Assembly: GCA_900319385.1 (NCBI GenBank)
Contig: ONOG01000003.1
Span: 1 to 64,000, forward strand
Length of the DNA stretch: 64,000 bases
From: an uncultured Prevotellaceae bacterium
GTDB lineage: Bacteria; Bacteroidota; Bacteroidia; Bacteroidales; Bacteroidaceae
Reading direction: 5' to 3'
Position numbers and translations under genes: made by a program. The notes beneath the pieces were generated by a model. It had not been told where the DNA came from. It saw only the letters and a program-made list of their open reading frames with translations, and made no database searches. Shown here piece after piece: positions 8,329-17,080 of this stretch (its first letter is position 1; each line of letters starts with the position of its first letter).

Positions 8329-9924
8329 ATGATAAAGATTCAGAGAATGTGGAGCACAACGACTGCGCTGCTCCTGCTTGCTGTGCCCTTCTGCGCACAA
8401 GCACAGACGTTCGAAACAAAGAAAATCAATGCACAGCGCATCGAAGTGACAGCGGCCTACGACCGCCACCCCGACCAAGCTGCCTGGGACATTGTGGCTC
8501 CGTACAAGGCTGGCGTCGATAGCGTGATGATGCCTGTACTCGGCGAAAGCGCGGTAATGATGGCGGCAGACCGTCCGGAAAGCCTGCTGTCGAACTGGGT
8601 GTGCGACGTGCTTCGTGAGGAGTCCGGGCGCTACGGACGGCGTGCCGACATCGGGCTTTGCAACGTCGGCGGCCTGCGTGCAGCCATGCCCAAAGGCACA
8701 GTCCGCGTAGGCGACATTGTAGATATTGCCCCGTTTGAGAACCGCTTCTGCCTGCTCACCCTGCGCGGCGACGTCCTCCTGGAACTCTTCCACCAGATTG
8801 CAAAATCCAAAGGCGAAGGCATCAGCGGTGCTCAACTCAACATCAGCCAAGAGGGAAAACTGATTTCGGCAACGGTAGGTGGAAAGCCCATCAACCCAAA
8901 GAAGAAGTACACCATCGCCACCATCGACTACCTGGCTGAGGGCAACGACGGACTCACCGCCCTGCGCAAGGCTGTGAAGAAGGAGGTGAAGCCCGACTTT
9001 GTACGCAACGTCTATATGGATTATATCCGTCGTGAAGCCGCAGCTGGCCGAGCCATCACCGCCGAAATAGAAGGACGTATCACCGTCGATGGCATGACAT
9101 TCGACCAGTTGCAGGCCAACCGCCAGCCTCGAACCGAAAAGAAGGACTTGCTCGTGCTTCACACCAGCGACACCCACTCGTGCATCATGCCCCTGAAACC
9201 GACGTCCGACAACGACCCACGCGGCAACAAGGCAGGCTACCTGCGCCGCTGTGTCCTCGTCGAGGACATGCGTGTCACCGACCCCGAACTGCTGCTCGTC
9301 GATTGCGGCGACTTCTCACAGGGCTCTACATACTACAATATGTTTAAAGGCGATGTCGAGGTAAAACTGATGAACCACATGCGCTACGATGCTGCCACCA
9401 TCGGCAACCATGAGTTCGACTTCGGACTCGACAACATGGCACGTCTCTTCCGCATGGCTCAATTCCCCATTGTCTGCTGCAACTACGACTTCACAGGTAC
9501 CGTACTCGAAGGACTCGTCAAGCCATACGTCGTTGTCGAGAAGAAAGGTCTGAAGATAGGTCTGATCGGCGTGTGCCCCATGCTCGACGGACTTGTGTCC
9601 AGTCAGAACTGCCATGGCGTCGGCTACATTGACCCCGTGGAGGCCGCTCAGCCCATCGCTGCACGGCTGAAGAACGAAGAGCACTGCGACCTCGTCTTCG
9701 TCCTCTCCCACCTCGGCTGGCTCAAGCCCCTCAACGGCGGCATCACCGACGAGCAGTTCATCGCCGGCATGCACAACATCGATGCCGTGTTTGGCGGACA
9801 CAGCCACGTCTATTTCTCAGAACCCAAATATGTGACCAACGCCGACGGCCTTTCAATCCCCTGCAACCACATGGGCAAGAATGCACAGTTCGTCGGTGTG
9901 ATGAGTTTCGAACTGGAAAAATAA
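8329..9924 (+). CDS. 5'-nucleotidase/metallophosphatase with reversed domain order
   Basis: Secreted protein (signal peptide ending AQAQ) containing both halves of a UshA-type 5'-nucleotidase in the opposite order from usual. Residues about 60-255 are the 5'-nucleotidase C-terminal domain (CNVGGLRAAMPKG, APFENRFCLLTLRGD). After a linker (about 256-272), residues about 273-531 are the calcineurin-like metal domain: HTSDTH at 278-283, DCGD at 325-328, GNHEFDFG at 359-366, SHLGW at 460-464 and GGHSH at 489-493. All metal-binding motifs are intact, so it should be active on nucleotides or related phosphate esters in the periplasm. In many Bacteroidetes these are two adjacent genes. The gap to GH97 is only 6 bp. 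Confidence 0.9.
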   Translation: MIKIQRMWSTTTALLLLAVPFCAQAQTFETKKINAQRIEVTAAYDRHPDQAAWDIVAPYKAGVDSVMMPVLGESAVMMAADRPESLLSNWVCDVLREESGRYGRRADIGLCNVGGLRAAMPKGTVRVGDIVDIAPFENRFCLLTLRGDVLLELFHQIAKSKGEGISGAQLNISQEGKLISATVGGKPINPKKKYTIATIDYLAEGNDGLTALRKAVKKEVKPDFVRNVYMDYIRREAAAGRAITAEIEGRITVDGMTFDQLQANRQPRTEKKDLLVLHTSDTHSCIMPLKPTSDNDPRGNKAGYLRRCVLVEDMRVTDPELLLVDCGDFSQGSTYYNMFKGDVEVKLMNHMRYDAATIGNHEFDFGLDNMARLFRMAQFPIVCCNYDFTGTVLEGLVKPYVVVEKKGLKIGLIGVCPMLDGLVSSQNCHGVGYIDPVEAAQPIAARLKNEEHCDLVFVLSHLGWLKPLNGGITDEQFIAGMHNIDAVFGGHSHVYFSEPKYVTNADGLSIPCNHMGKNAQFVGVMSFELEK

Positions 9925-9942
9925 ATCCTCACTCCAGCACTT

Positions 9943-11109
9943 ATGAAAGCAAGACAGGTCAGCGCCATCGGCGCAGTGCTCTTTTCCTTCTTCGTCATGG
10001 GATTTTGCGACATTGTGGGCATCAGTAGCGACTATGCACGCGAAGCCTTCGGATGGAGCCAAGCCATGACAGGGCTCCTGCCATCGGTTGTTTTTGTCTG
10101 GGTACTGCTGCTCGCACTTCCCGTCGGCATCAAGATGAATGCTTGGGGACGTAAGAACACCGTGCTCATCGGCATGGCAGTGACCGTAGTTGGCACGATG
10201 ATTCCGCTCATCGGCACCTCGTCGGCATGCCTCGTCGGCTACGCAGCCCTTGGCATCGGCAACGCCATTCTACAGGTGTCGGAAAATCCGCTTGTGCGGA
10301 ATGTGGTGACGAACGAGAAAGTGCTCACCTCCACCCTCACCGCAGGACAGGTCGTGAAAGCCATCTCCTCGTTCTGCGGCCCCTTCATCATGCTTTTTGC
10401 CGTAAACGTACTGGGCAACGGCGACCGGCAGATGTGGTATCTTGCCCTGCCCGTCATGGGGGGCATCACCCTGCTATCAGCCCTCTGGCTGCTCCTCTCG
10501 CCGATACCACACGAAAGCCGTGCTGCCGAGACAGCATCCATGTCCAACGAAATCAGACGAAGCGTGTCACTGCTGCGCGACCACACCATCCTGCGCCTGT
10601 TCTTCGGCATCTTCTTCGTCGTAGCCATCGATGTGGGGACGAATTTTGTATCATCGAAAGTGATGATTGAACGTTACGGCTGGGCTGTAGAACAAGCCGG
10701 CATAGCTCCACAAGTTTATTTCATTTGTCGCACCATCGGTGCCTTCCTCGGCGTGCTGCTGATGACGAAGATACCGAGCCGTCAGTATTTCCGTTGGAAC
10801 ATCCTGACCTGCATCGCAGCCATCCTCATACTGGCCTTCGTTCCGTTGCCTGCTGCCGGTTCCCTTGTCTTGATTGGTGCCATCGGTTTCCTCTGTTCGT
10901 GCATCTTCCCCATCATCTACACGATGGCAGTTGAGACACAGCCCGAAAAGGAAAATCTCATTTCCGGCCTCATCATCACAGCCGTCTCGGGTGGCGGTGC
11001 CGTCACACCGCTCATCGGACTCGCCACCGACCTTGCTGCCGACATCACAGCCGGTGTGTGCGTACTGCTCATCTGCGCTGTGTATCTCACCTATTGCGCT
11101 TTTCGCTGA
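9943..11109 (+). CDS. MFS transporter, FHS sugar-type
   Basis: Inner-membrane carrier of 388 residues with about 12 predicted hydrophobic segments. The N-terminal segment (IGAVLFSFFVMGFCDIVG) and the conserved GIGNAILQVSENPL near TM4 resemble the fucose/hexose:proton symporter group of Bacteroidetes. It is the last gene of the operon, 18 bp after the nucleotidase, and probably imports the sugar or nucleoside released by the secreted enzymes encoded upstream. The substrate cannot be read from sequence. Confidence 0.82.
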   Translation: MKARQVSAIGAVLFSFFVMGFCDIVGISSDYAREAFGWSQAMTGLLPSVVFVWVLLLALPVGIKMNAWGRKNTVLIGMAVTVVGTMIPLIGTSSACLVGYAALGIGNAILQVSENPLVRNVVTNEKVLTSTLTAGQVVKAISSFCGPFIMLFAVNVLGNGDRQMWYLALPVMGGITLLSALWLLLSPIPHESRAAETASMSNEIRRSVSLLRDHTILRLFFGIFFVVAIDVGTNFVSSKVMIERYGWAVEQAGIAPQVYFICRTIGAFLGVLLMTKIPSRQYFRWNILTCIAAILILAFVPLPAAGSLVLIGAIGFLCSCIFPIIYTMAVETQPEKENLISGLIITAVSGGGAVTPLIGLATDLAADITAGVCVLLICAVYLTYCAFR

Positions 11110-11132
11110 ACGTGAAGCGGCCGCTTTGCGAA

Positions 11133-11178
11133 AGTGAAGCGTGAAGTGATGGCATCAGTCTTCACTTCACGCTTCACT
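11133..11178. terminator. Bidirectional hairpin between convergent genes
   Basis: A perfect 17-bp inverted repeat (11133-11149 and 11162-11178, arms AGTGAAGCGTGAAGTGA) with a 12-nt loop lies between the ends of the MFS gene and the convergent hydrolase gene. The arms are built from the GTGAAG/GTGAAA repeat seen elsewhere. A weak T stretch follows on the plus strand. Confidence 0.7.
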
Positions 11179-11196
11179 CTTTATGCTCCACGTCAA

Positions 11197-12336
11197 TCAC
11201 TTCATGCTGTTCTCAAAGAACTCAGCCAGCGTGTCCCAAGGAATGAGATTCTTCGGCTCGCCCTTGCCTTCCGGCTCGGTGTAGCCACCGTCGTAGAGGT
11301 CGCAGTGAGAAGCACCTGGGATGATGAGCAGTTGCTTGTTCTCGGGGCAGGGATTGGGCTTCCCCACCACGTTGTACCCCTCTGCTTTGCCTTCGACCAT
11401 ATAGTGATAGGCTGCTTCGCCGAAGTAGCGCGAGTGGGCTTCGCTGCCGTGCATGACGAGCACTGCCGAACGGATTTCGTTGATATAGTAGAGGAAACGG
11501 GCATTGGCAAAGGCCTGCGTGCCGATGGCGCGCCAGCCATCGTTCGAGTTGCCGCTGCGCGGATGATAGCCGCGCGGAGTGATGTAGTAGTCGTAGTAGT
11601 CTTTCACGAACTGGGGTGCATCGGCTGGCAGCGGATTGACCACTCCACCAGCCATCGCCATCGGATCGGTCAGGCGCTGCTGTGCCATCGCCTCACGAGC
11701 GGCATGACGAGCGGTTTCGTTGTCGTCGCTGTCGAAATAGCCGTTGCCGCTGACGCGCGTCATGTCGTACATCGTCGAGGCCACCGTGGCTTGGATACGC
11801 GTATCGGCTGCAGCAGCATTGAGGGCAATGCCGCCCCAGCCACAGATGCCGATGATGCCGATGCGGTTGGCATCCACTTCAGGGAGAGCCGAGAGGAAAT
11901 CCACGGCGGCCATGAAGTCCTCAGTATTGATGTCGGGCGAAGCCGTACGACGCGGTTCACCACTGCTCTCACCTGTGTACGAGGGGTCGAAGGCCAAAGC
12001 GACAAAGCCGCGTTCAGCCATCCGCATGGCATAAAGCCCGCTCGACTGCTCTTTCGAGGCACCGAAAGGTCCACTCACAGCGATGGCAGCCAGCTTTCCC
12101 TGTGTGTCTTTCGGCGTGTAGAGATCGGCGGCCAGCGTCAGTCCATACTGGGTGGGGAACGTCACCTTGCGGTGGTTCACCCGTTCACTCAGTGGGAACA
12201 CTTTGTCCCACTCCTGTGTCAACTTCAATTCTGTATTCATCGTTTCACTATTTTGAGAGGTTGGATGTTGATTCGTCTGCGTACAGGACGCCAGCAGGAC
12301 AAACGCCAGCATGACGATGAGAAAATTCTTTTTCAT
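11197..12336 (-). CDS. Alpha/beta-hydrolase lipoprotein
   Basis: Lipoprotein (VLLASC lipobox) with an alpha/beta-hydrolase fold of the dienelactone-hydrolase/YcjY-like type (379 residues). The nucleophile elbow reads GICGWGG with Cys165 where Ser is usual, as in dienelactone hydrolase and several Bacteroidetes relatives. A C-terminal His lies in PGASHCDLYDG and a candidate acid region is VLVMHGSEAHS. The substrate is unknown, with an ester or peptide in the periplasm most likely. It is transcribed divergently from truA. A TATTTTTG -7-like box lies just upstream at 12361-12368 on the minus strand. Confidence 0.82.
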   Translation of the reverse strand: MKKNFLIVMLAFVLLASCTQTNQHPTSQNSETMNTELKLTQEWDKVFPLSERVNHRKVTFPTQYGLTLAADLYTPKDTQGKLAAIAVSGPFGASKEQSSGLYAMRMAERGFVALAFDPSYTGESSGEPRRTASPDINTEDFMAAVDFLSALPEVDANRIGIIGICGWGGIALNAAAADTRIQATVASTMYDMTRVSGNGYFDSDDNETARHAAREAMAQQRLTDPMAMAGGVVNPLPADAPQFVKDYYDYYITPRGYHPRSGNSNDGWRAIGTQAFANARFLYYINEIRSAVLVMHGSEAHSRYFGEAAYHYMVEGKAEGYNVVGKPNPCPENKQLLIIPGASHCDLYDGGYTEPEGKGEPKNLIPWDTLAEFFENSMK

Positions 12337-12410
12337 ACGGAAAATCCTTTATTCTGTCTGCAAAAATACTAAAAATCCCCGAATTTTCTGCTAAGATGCC
12401 ACGTTTTTCG

Positions 12411-12418
12411 TACCTTTG
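12411..12418 (+). promoter_or_regulatory. -7 box upstream of truA
   Basis: TACCTTTG fits TAnnTTTG. It would give a leader of roughly 120 nt before the truA ATG. The leader contains a C-rich stretch and a 7-bp hairpin (CCCCCTC with GAGGGGG, about 12474-12493). No intact -33 TTTG is visible. Confidence 0.5.
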
Positions 12419-12544
12419 CAGCGAAAAAAGGATTTCCCCACCCCTTCCATAGGAGAAAGCCTCCCCCCCCCAACCCCCTCCCGTTAGAGGGGGAGAACTG
12501 AGCAGACGGGGTTTTAATTTTTAATTTTTAGTTTTCAATTTTCG

Positions 12545-13285
12545 ATGCGCTACTTTATCTATCTCAGCTACGACGGAGCACGCTATCATGGTTGGCAACG
12601 GCAACCGAACGGTCTGAGCGTTCAGCAGGTGCTCGAAGAAGCCCTGTCCACACTGCTACGCCAGCCCATCGAGGTGGTGGGAGCCGGACGCACAGATGCA
12701 GGCGTCAATGCCAGCATGATGGTGGCACACTTTGATGCCTCCCTACCCGAGGAAACGGTCGTGAGCCGCCTCAACCGACTCCTCCCGTCCGACATCGCCG
12801 TGCAGCGCATCGTGCCTGTGCGTCCGGATGCCCATGCCCGCTTCTCCGCCACTTCGCGCACCTACCATTATTATATTACCTTCGACAAGTCACCTTTCCT
12901 GCGCCACTACGCCTGGGGCTGTCCCTTCCCTCTCGACTTCGGCTGTATGAACGAGGCAGCCCGACACCTGTTCGAATACACCGACTTTACCTCCTTCTCA
13001 AAACTCCATACTGACGTCAAGACGAACAACTGCCGCATCATGAAGGCGGAATGGGTTCGGCAGGCCGATGGCACCTGGATGTTTGAAGTGCAGGCCGACC
13101 GCTTTCTCCGCAACATGGTCCGCGCCATCGTCGGCACGCTGGTCGATGTAGGCCGTGGACGCATGACCGTCCAGCAGTTCTGCGACATCATCGAGCGGAA
13201 AGACCGTTGTGCCGCAGGTCAAAGCGTTCCTGGCAACGCCCTCTTCCTCGCCAACATCACCTATCCCGGGGACATCTTCCTGTAA
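12545..13285 (+). CDS. truA: tRNA pseudouridine synthase A
   Basis: TruA converts U38-U40 of tRNA anticodon arms to pseudouridine. The 246-residue protein starts [20 protein letters not shown], typical of TruA. It contains the catalytic [11 protein letters not shown] motif with the essential Asp, the SRTYHYYI segment and the C-terminal [19 protein letters not shown] motif. Length and motifs are complete. An unusual repeat element follows the stop. Confidence 0.97.
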   Translation: MRYFIYLSYDGARYHGWQRQPNGLSVQQVLEEALSTLLRQPIEVVGAGRTDAGVNASMMVAHFDASLPEETVVSRLNRLLPSDIAVQRIVPVRPDAHARFSATSRTYHYYITFDKSPFLRHYAWGCPFPLDFGCMNEAARHLFEYTDFTSFSKLHTDVKTNNCRIMKAEWVRQADGTWMFEVQADRFLRNMVRAIVGTLVDVGRGRMTVQQFCDIIERKDRCAAGQSVPGNALFLANITYPGDIFL

Positions 13286-13303
13286 CAAGCCAATTTTTGG
13301 TGA

Positions 13304-13422
13304 CTTAGCATCGAATTTGCACCGCAGTATAAATTTATTTGCACTGCGGTGCAGTTATATACGCACCACAGTGCATTTTCAGTTGCACTGCGGTGCATTT
13401 TTCGTCGAATTTCGACACTAAG
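13304..13422. repeat. Element with four GCACYGCRGTGC dyads at 22-bp spacing
   Basis: Four copies of the dyad start at 13319, 13341, 13363 and 13385, spaced exactly 22 bp (GCACCGCAGT, GCACTGCGGTGC, GCACCACAGTGC, GCACTGCGGTGC). The block is bounded by imperfect inverted ends: CTTAGCATCGAATTT on the left, and CTTAGTGTCGAAATT read inward from 13422. It lies between truA and the next promoter and has no coding content. Confidence 0.85.
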
Positions 13423-13476
13423 GAAACAACCATTCTCCCCATTTTATTTCTCTCCCCACATTTTATCACACAGATA

Positions 13477-13508
13477 TTTGCATCGTTCTGATTTTTGTTG
13501 TAAATTTG
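13477..13508 (+). promoter_or_regulatory. Bacteroidetes-type promoter
   Basis: TTTG at 13477-13480, a 20-bp spacer, then TAAATTTG at 13501-13508. It lies 52 bp before the ATG at 13561 and is a full match to the consensus. Confidence 0.8.
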
Positions 13509-13560
13509 CAATAATAAGCAAATACCATATTGTCAAACTATCAATAATCCATAAATCTTT

Positions 13561-14394
13561 ATGAAGAAGTTTTTATTGTTTGCAGTACTGTTGTGCTGCG
13601 TGAATGTGTATGCACAGCAGAAGTCGGGAACAAGCAGCGACGAAACCATAACGACGGTCAAGCCGACGGTGGAGTACAACAGTTCAAGGAACGTTACGGT
13701 AGAGAAAGTTGTAGTTTCTTCCGTAGGGACTGTGGTCACGCTTTCAGGTGCTCCCTATGGTTCCAACTATAAAATTCTGGTGAATTCAGAGATGAAACTT
13801 CTGCTCACCGACAAATATGGTGTAGAGTACAAGTACCCTATCATCATGGCGGATGATGATGACATATTGGGCTTCAAGCTGGACACGTGGTATTACAAAT
13901 CCAGCAGATGGACAATTAAACTGATGTTTCCCCGGATTCCGTCGGGCTACACTTCCATCAGCGTCCAGGAGCCACAGCCGTCTAGCGGAAGCGGAGCCTG
14001 GAAGTTCAACGGCATCAAAATCAACAATCCCGCAAAGTCGCCCATCACCGAGAGTTGGCTGCGCACGGCTTCGGCCAAGGACATCGCACGCGAATTTGTG
14101 AAGGCGTCTATCATGGATGGGGATTTTGCCAAAGCATCTATGTGCCGGTCCGGATTCTCATCCCTTTCTGACACGGACAAGAAAAGCAAGATCGCTGAAG
14201 CACGCCGAGAATGGGAAGAAAGCATCGGCATGTTCATCCTGGAGATGGGTACGGTGACACAGCGCACAGACCCCAAGGGCGAATACGACGCCATTGTCGA
14301 TGTGGAGTTAAAGGGCTTGGTTGATGTCACAGCAATGGTGATGCTCTCGAAGCGTCCACGGGGATGGACCGTGGAAGACGTTGATATGGAGTGA
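13561..14394 (+). CDS. Secreted protein of unknown function
   Basis: Protein of 277 residues with a clear signal peptide (MKKFLLFAVLLCCVNVYAQQ). Residues about 45-155 are beta-rich. The C-terminal part (about 165-277) starts TASAKDIAREFVKASIMDGD and resembles the NTF2-like/DUF4878 layout (an AREFV...MDGDFAKA helix followed by a curved sheet). I do not recognise the whole protein. It has its own promoter at 13477-13508 and is followed after 7 bp by an EamA transporter gene, so the two are probably cotranscribed. Confidence 0.75.
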   Translation: MKKFLLFAVLLCCVNVYAQQKSGTSSDETITTVKPTVEYNSSRNVTVEKVVVSSVGTVVTLSGAPYGSNYKILVNSEMKLLLTDKYGVEYKYPIIMADDDDILGFKLDTWYYKSSRWTIKLMFPRIPSGYTSISVQEPQPSSGSGAWKFNGIKINNPAKSPITESWLRTASAKDIAREFVKASIMDGDFAKASMCRSGFSSLSDTDKKSKIAEARREWEESIGMFILEMGTVTQRTDPKGEYDAIVDVELKGLVDVTAMVMLSKRPRGWTVEDVDME

Positions 14395-14401
14395 CCATTC
14401 C

Positions 14402-15319
14402 ATGTGGTTTGTCCTTGCATTTCTTTCGGCTTTGTTGCTCGGCTTCTATGATGTCTTCAAGAAGAAGGCGCTGAAGGCGAATGCTGTGGTGCCGGTGCTG
14501 ACGCTGAACGTGTTGTTCTCATCGCTGTTGTTCCTGCCCTTCATCGTACTTTCTGCGATGGGAAAGATTGGTGAGGATGCGCTGCTGCACGTGCCGGTGT
14601 ATGGATGGGCAGAGCACAAATACATTGTGGGGAAAAGCCTGATTGTGCTGGCGTCGTGGCTGTTCGGCTACTGGGGCATCAAGAATCTGCCGCTGACCAT
14701 CGTCGGGCCAATCAATGCGACACGACCCGTCATGGTGCTCATCGGCGCACTCGCGCTGTTCGGCGAGACGCTGACACTGTTTCAGTGGCTGGGCGTGATG
14801 ACGGCGATGGTGGGACTGTTCCTGCTTTCGCGCAGCGGAAAAAAAGAGGGCATCGACTTCCGTCATAACAAATGGATTGTGTTTGTGCTGCTCTCAAACA
14901 TCCTCGGTGCACTCTCCGGTCTGTATGATAAATATCTGATGGCGGCGCCCGAGAATGGCGGCATCGGCCTCGACAAGATGGCTGTGCAGTCGTGGTTCAA
15001 CATCTATCAGCTGGGCATGATGACTGCCATGCTCCTGCTGCTATGGTGGCCGCAACGCAAGAAGAGCACGCCCTTCCATTGGGTGTGGTCCATACCGCTC
15101 ATCTCTCTATTCCTCTCGGCTGCCGACTTCGCCTATTTCTATTCCCTGTCGCTCGATGGTGCAATGATTAGCATCGTGTCGATGATTCGTCGCGGCAGTG
15201 TCGTCGTATCCTTCCTCTTCGGTGCACTGGCTTTCCACGAAAAGAACCTGAAAGCCAAACTCATCGACCTCCTACTCGTACTGCTGTCGATGGTGCTCCT
15301 GTTTATCGGAAGCCAATAA
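14402..15319 (+). CDS. EamA/DMT-family membrane transporter
   Basis: Inner-membrane protein of 305 residues with about ten hydrophobic segments in two repeated halves, typical of the drug/metabolite transporter superfamily (EamA). Each half ends in the usual pattern: GALALFGETLTLFQWLGVMT for the first and FGALAFHEKNLKAKLIDLLL for the second. The frame is open back to a TTG at 14381. The ATG at 14402 was chosen because it starts the first membrane segment directly and lies 7 bp after the previous stop. The substrate is unknown. Confidence 0.85.
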   Translation: MWFVLAFLSALLLGFYDVFKKKALKANAVVPVLTLNVLFSSLLFLPFIVLSAMGKIGEDALLHVPVYGWAEHKYIVGKSLIVLASWLFGYWGIKNLPLTIVGPINATRPVMVLIGALALFGETLTLFQWLGVMTAMVGLFLLSRSGKKEGIDFRHNKWIVFVLLSNILGALSGLYDKYLMAAPENGGIGLDKMAVQSWFNIYQLGMMTAMLLLLWWPQRKKSTPFHWVWSIPLISLFLSAADFAYFYSLSLDGAMISIVSMIRRGSVVVSFLFGALAFHEKNLKAKLIDLLLVLLSMVLLFIGSQ

Positions 15320-15323
15320 AAAA

Positions 15324-15364
15324 GCCCCCTCTAACTTCCATGAATGGGAAAGTTAGAGGGGGGC
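15324..15364. terminator. Bidirectional rho-independent terminator
   Basis: A GC-rich hairpin (CCCCCTCTAACTT paired with AAGTTAGAGGGGG) with a short loop. A-rich sequence precedes it (a T run on the minus strand) and a CTCTCTTTTA stretch follows. It serves the converging EamA and rubrerythrin genes. Confidence 0.88.
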
Positions 15365-15379
15365 CTCTCTTTTACTTTT

Positions 15380-15949
15380 TTACTTGAAGTACCGGTTGTA
15401 CAGGCCCTGGAAGCCGGCACCGTGACGGGCTTCGTCCTTGGCCATTTCGTGAACAGTGTCGTGGATGGCGTCGAGGTTCAGAGCCTTCGCCTTTTTGGCG
15501 ATTTCCATCTTGCCGGCGCAAGCACCTTCCTCAGCCACCATACGCTTGTAGAGGTTGGTTTTGGTGTCCCAAACCACCTCGCCGAGCAGTTCGGCAAAGC
15601 GAGAAGCGTGGTCTGCCTCCTCGAAAGCATAACGCTTGAAGGCCTCAGCCACTTCAGGATATCCCTCGCGGTCGGCCTGACGTGCCATTGCCAGGTACAT
15701 GCCCACTTCCGAACACTCCCCGTTGAAGTGGTCCTTCAGACCTTGCAGGATGAAGCGTCCGTCCTCTGTGTCGGGGATCTCCTTGGCGATGCCGACGACG
15801 TGTTCAGTCACAAACTGCAGGCCTTCGGCCTTCTCTGTCAACTCCTTAAACTTGCTTCCAGGAACCTTGCACTGCGGACAGCGTTCGGGCGGTTCCGGAC
15901 CTTCGTGCACATAGCCGCACACGGGGCAAACCCATTTCTTTGTTTCCAT
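15380..15949 (-). CDS. Rubrerythrin with N-terminal rubredoxin domain (reverse type)
   Basis: Peroxide-reducing diiron protein of 189 residues. The rubredoxin domain is at the N-terminus: [11 protein letters not shown] and RCPQCK give Cys8, Cys11, Cys24 and Cys27. The four-helix ferritin-like diiron domain follows (about 60-189), with the E/ExxH ligands in [27 protein letters not shown] and KDEARHG. This order is that of reverse rubrerythrin rather than the classical C-terminal rubredoxin order. Its likely role is cytoplasmic H2O2 detoxification in an anaerobe, alongside FprA. A perfect dyad at 16023-16039 lies upstream. Confidence 0.92.
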   Translation of the reverse strand: METKKWVCPVCGYVHEGPEPPERCPQCKVPGSKFKELTEKAEGLQFVTEHVVGIAKEIPDTEDGRFILQGLKDHFNGECSEVGMYLAMARQADREGYPEVAEAFKRYAFEEADHASRFAELLGEVVWDTKTNLYKRMVAEEGACAGKMEIAKKAKALNLDAIHDTVHEMAKDEARHGAGFQGLYNRYFK

Positions 15950-16022
15950 AATATTATTAAATTAAAAATTAAAAGTAAAAAAAAACTTACTCAGTCTATT
16001 GACTTCGCGAAGATACGACTTT

Positions 16023-16039
16023 CTTTCGGATTCCGAAAG
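16023..16039. promoter_or_regulatory. Dyad upstream of rubrerythrin, candidate operator
   Basis: CTTTCGGA, T, TCCGAAAG is a perfect 8+8 dyad with a 1-bp centre, 74 bp before the rubrerythrin ATG. A degenerate -7-like TATCTTCG lies between them on the minus strand. A peroxide-responsive regulator would fit, but this is inference. Confidence 0.4.
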
Positions 16040-16061
16040 CAAAAGCGTAAATATTTTTCAT

Positions 16062-17000
16062 TTAACGACCAAGGTTCAACGTTCTCCACTCCTCATACTG
16101 CCGCATCAGCTGCATGGGGAAGGGACGCAGCCAGGCATAGCCATTGCGACGTTCGTAGCCGATGTCGGCAAGGTGGAAACGGGGTTGACCGTCGCGGTCA
16201 CAGTAGAAGGGTTGCTCGGACGTGAGGTCGTAGAAACGGGCAAGATAAACTGTCTGGCTGTGGGAATCGGGAACGAAGCGTTGGTCTGGTAGGCCGTCGT
16301 CATTGGTAAAGCGTTCAAGACGCATGCCTTCGATGCGGTGACTCCAGAGCCAGCGTACGCCGGCATGGACTGCCTGGCAGATGCGGGTGGCGCAAGGCTG
16401 TACGAGGGGGTCCTGCAAGTCGAACTGCATCAGTAGCTGTAGCACCTTCACGCTCTCGCCACAGCCGCTGAACGAAGGCAACTCGTAGGCACGGCCTTGG
16501 GCTGGACGAAGCGTCAGTTCGTCGTGCTGCTGGCACCAGACGGTGAGCTGTCCGTCCTTCTGAATCTGACAATCCAGCAGGCAACGAAGCCCGCGCTGAA
16601 AAGCCTCAGCCGATGCGCTGCGGAGCGAATCAGCATGGGGTACGGCCTCGTAGGGCGTGCGGCGAAGGGCGACGTCGTGCAAAAGCTGCAGCACAGCTAC
16701 GGTAGCATCGTCGTTGAGCGTGATGTGGCGCGAATAGTGTGTGGGGCTTTTTGGGGGAAAGAATTGCGGAAAGCCACCGCTGGGGTACTGCATGGCGAGC
16801 AGGAACTGAAGTCCACGGTCAAAGGCATCGCTATAGGTCGCACGCTGACGAGGCGTGAGGTCCCGACGCTTGAGCACGGTGGCTAAGTGGCGCAGTTCCT
16901 GGGTCGTGGCACCATTGTCGATGGTGGCACCTATGCCGGTGGCAATGGCTTCGCGATAGGCTTGTCGGTCGATGCCACGAGCCCAATTCTGGTTTTTCAT
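16062..17000 (-). CDS. Pectate lyase family 10, lacking its own start (frameshifted from SGNH gene)
   Basis: PL10 pectate lyases cleave polygalacturonate by beta-elimination. The (alpha/alpha)-barrel signatures are present: GGFPQFFPP, DDATVAVLQLL, ELPSFSGCGES and the C-terminal GYERRNGYAW. The listed ATG is internal to the conserved NGGWMKNQNW motif, so it cannot be the natural start. The same frame is open upstream with conserved PL10 sequence (REGIALADTIVRYQLPNGGW) as far as about 17090, with no start codon or signal peptide, and then joins the end of the SGNH gene in the -1 frame. I infer one SGNH-PL10 gene split by a 1-base change in the G5A4 tract at 17085-17093. A sequencing error is possible. 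Confidence 0.8.
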   Translation of the reverse strand: MKNQNWARGIDRQAYREAIATGIGATIDNGATTQELRHLATVLKRRDLTPRQRATYSDAFDRGLQFLLAMQYPSGGFPQFFPPKSPTHYSRHITLNDDATVAVLQLLHDVALRRTPYEAVPHADSLRSASAEAFQRGLRCLLDCQIQKDGQLTVWCQQHDELTLRPAQGRAYELPSFSGCGESVKVLQLLMQFDLQDPLVQPCATRICQAVHAGVRWLWSHRIEGMRLERFTNDDGLPDQRFVPDSHSQTVYLARFYDLTSEQPFYCDRDGQPRFHLADIGYERRNGYAWLRPFPMQLMRQYEEWRTLNLGR

Positions 17001-17080
17001 CCAGCCCCCATTGGGCAGTTGGTAGCGGACGATGGTGTCGGCAAGGGCGATGCCCTCCCTGACTTGCCGGTCAGAGAGGG

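Noticed and set aside
6877..9177. A 766-codon open frame on the minus strand opposite the GH97 and nucleotidase genes
   Set aside because: It lies opposite two clearly real genes. Its translation is rich in His, Val and Gly without family motifs. Long antisense frames follow from the rarity of TTA, CTA and TCA codons in these genes.
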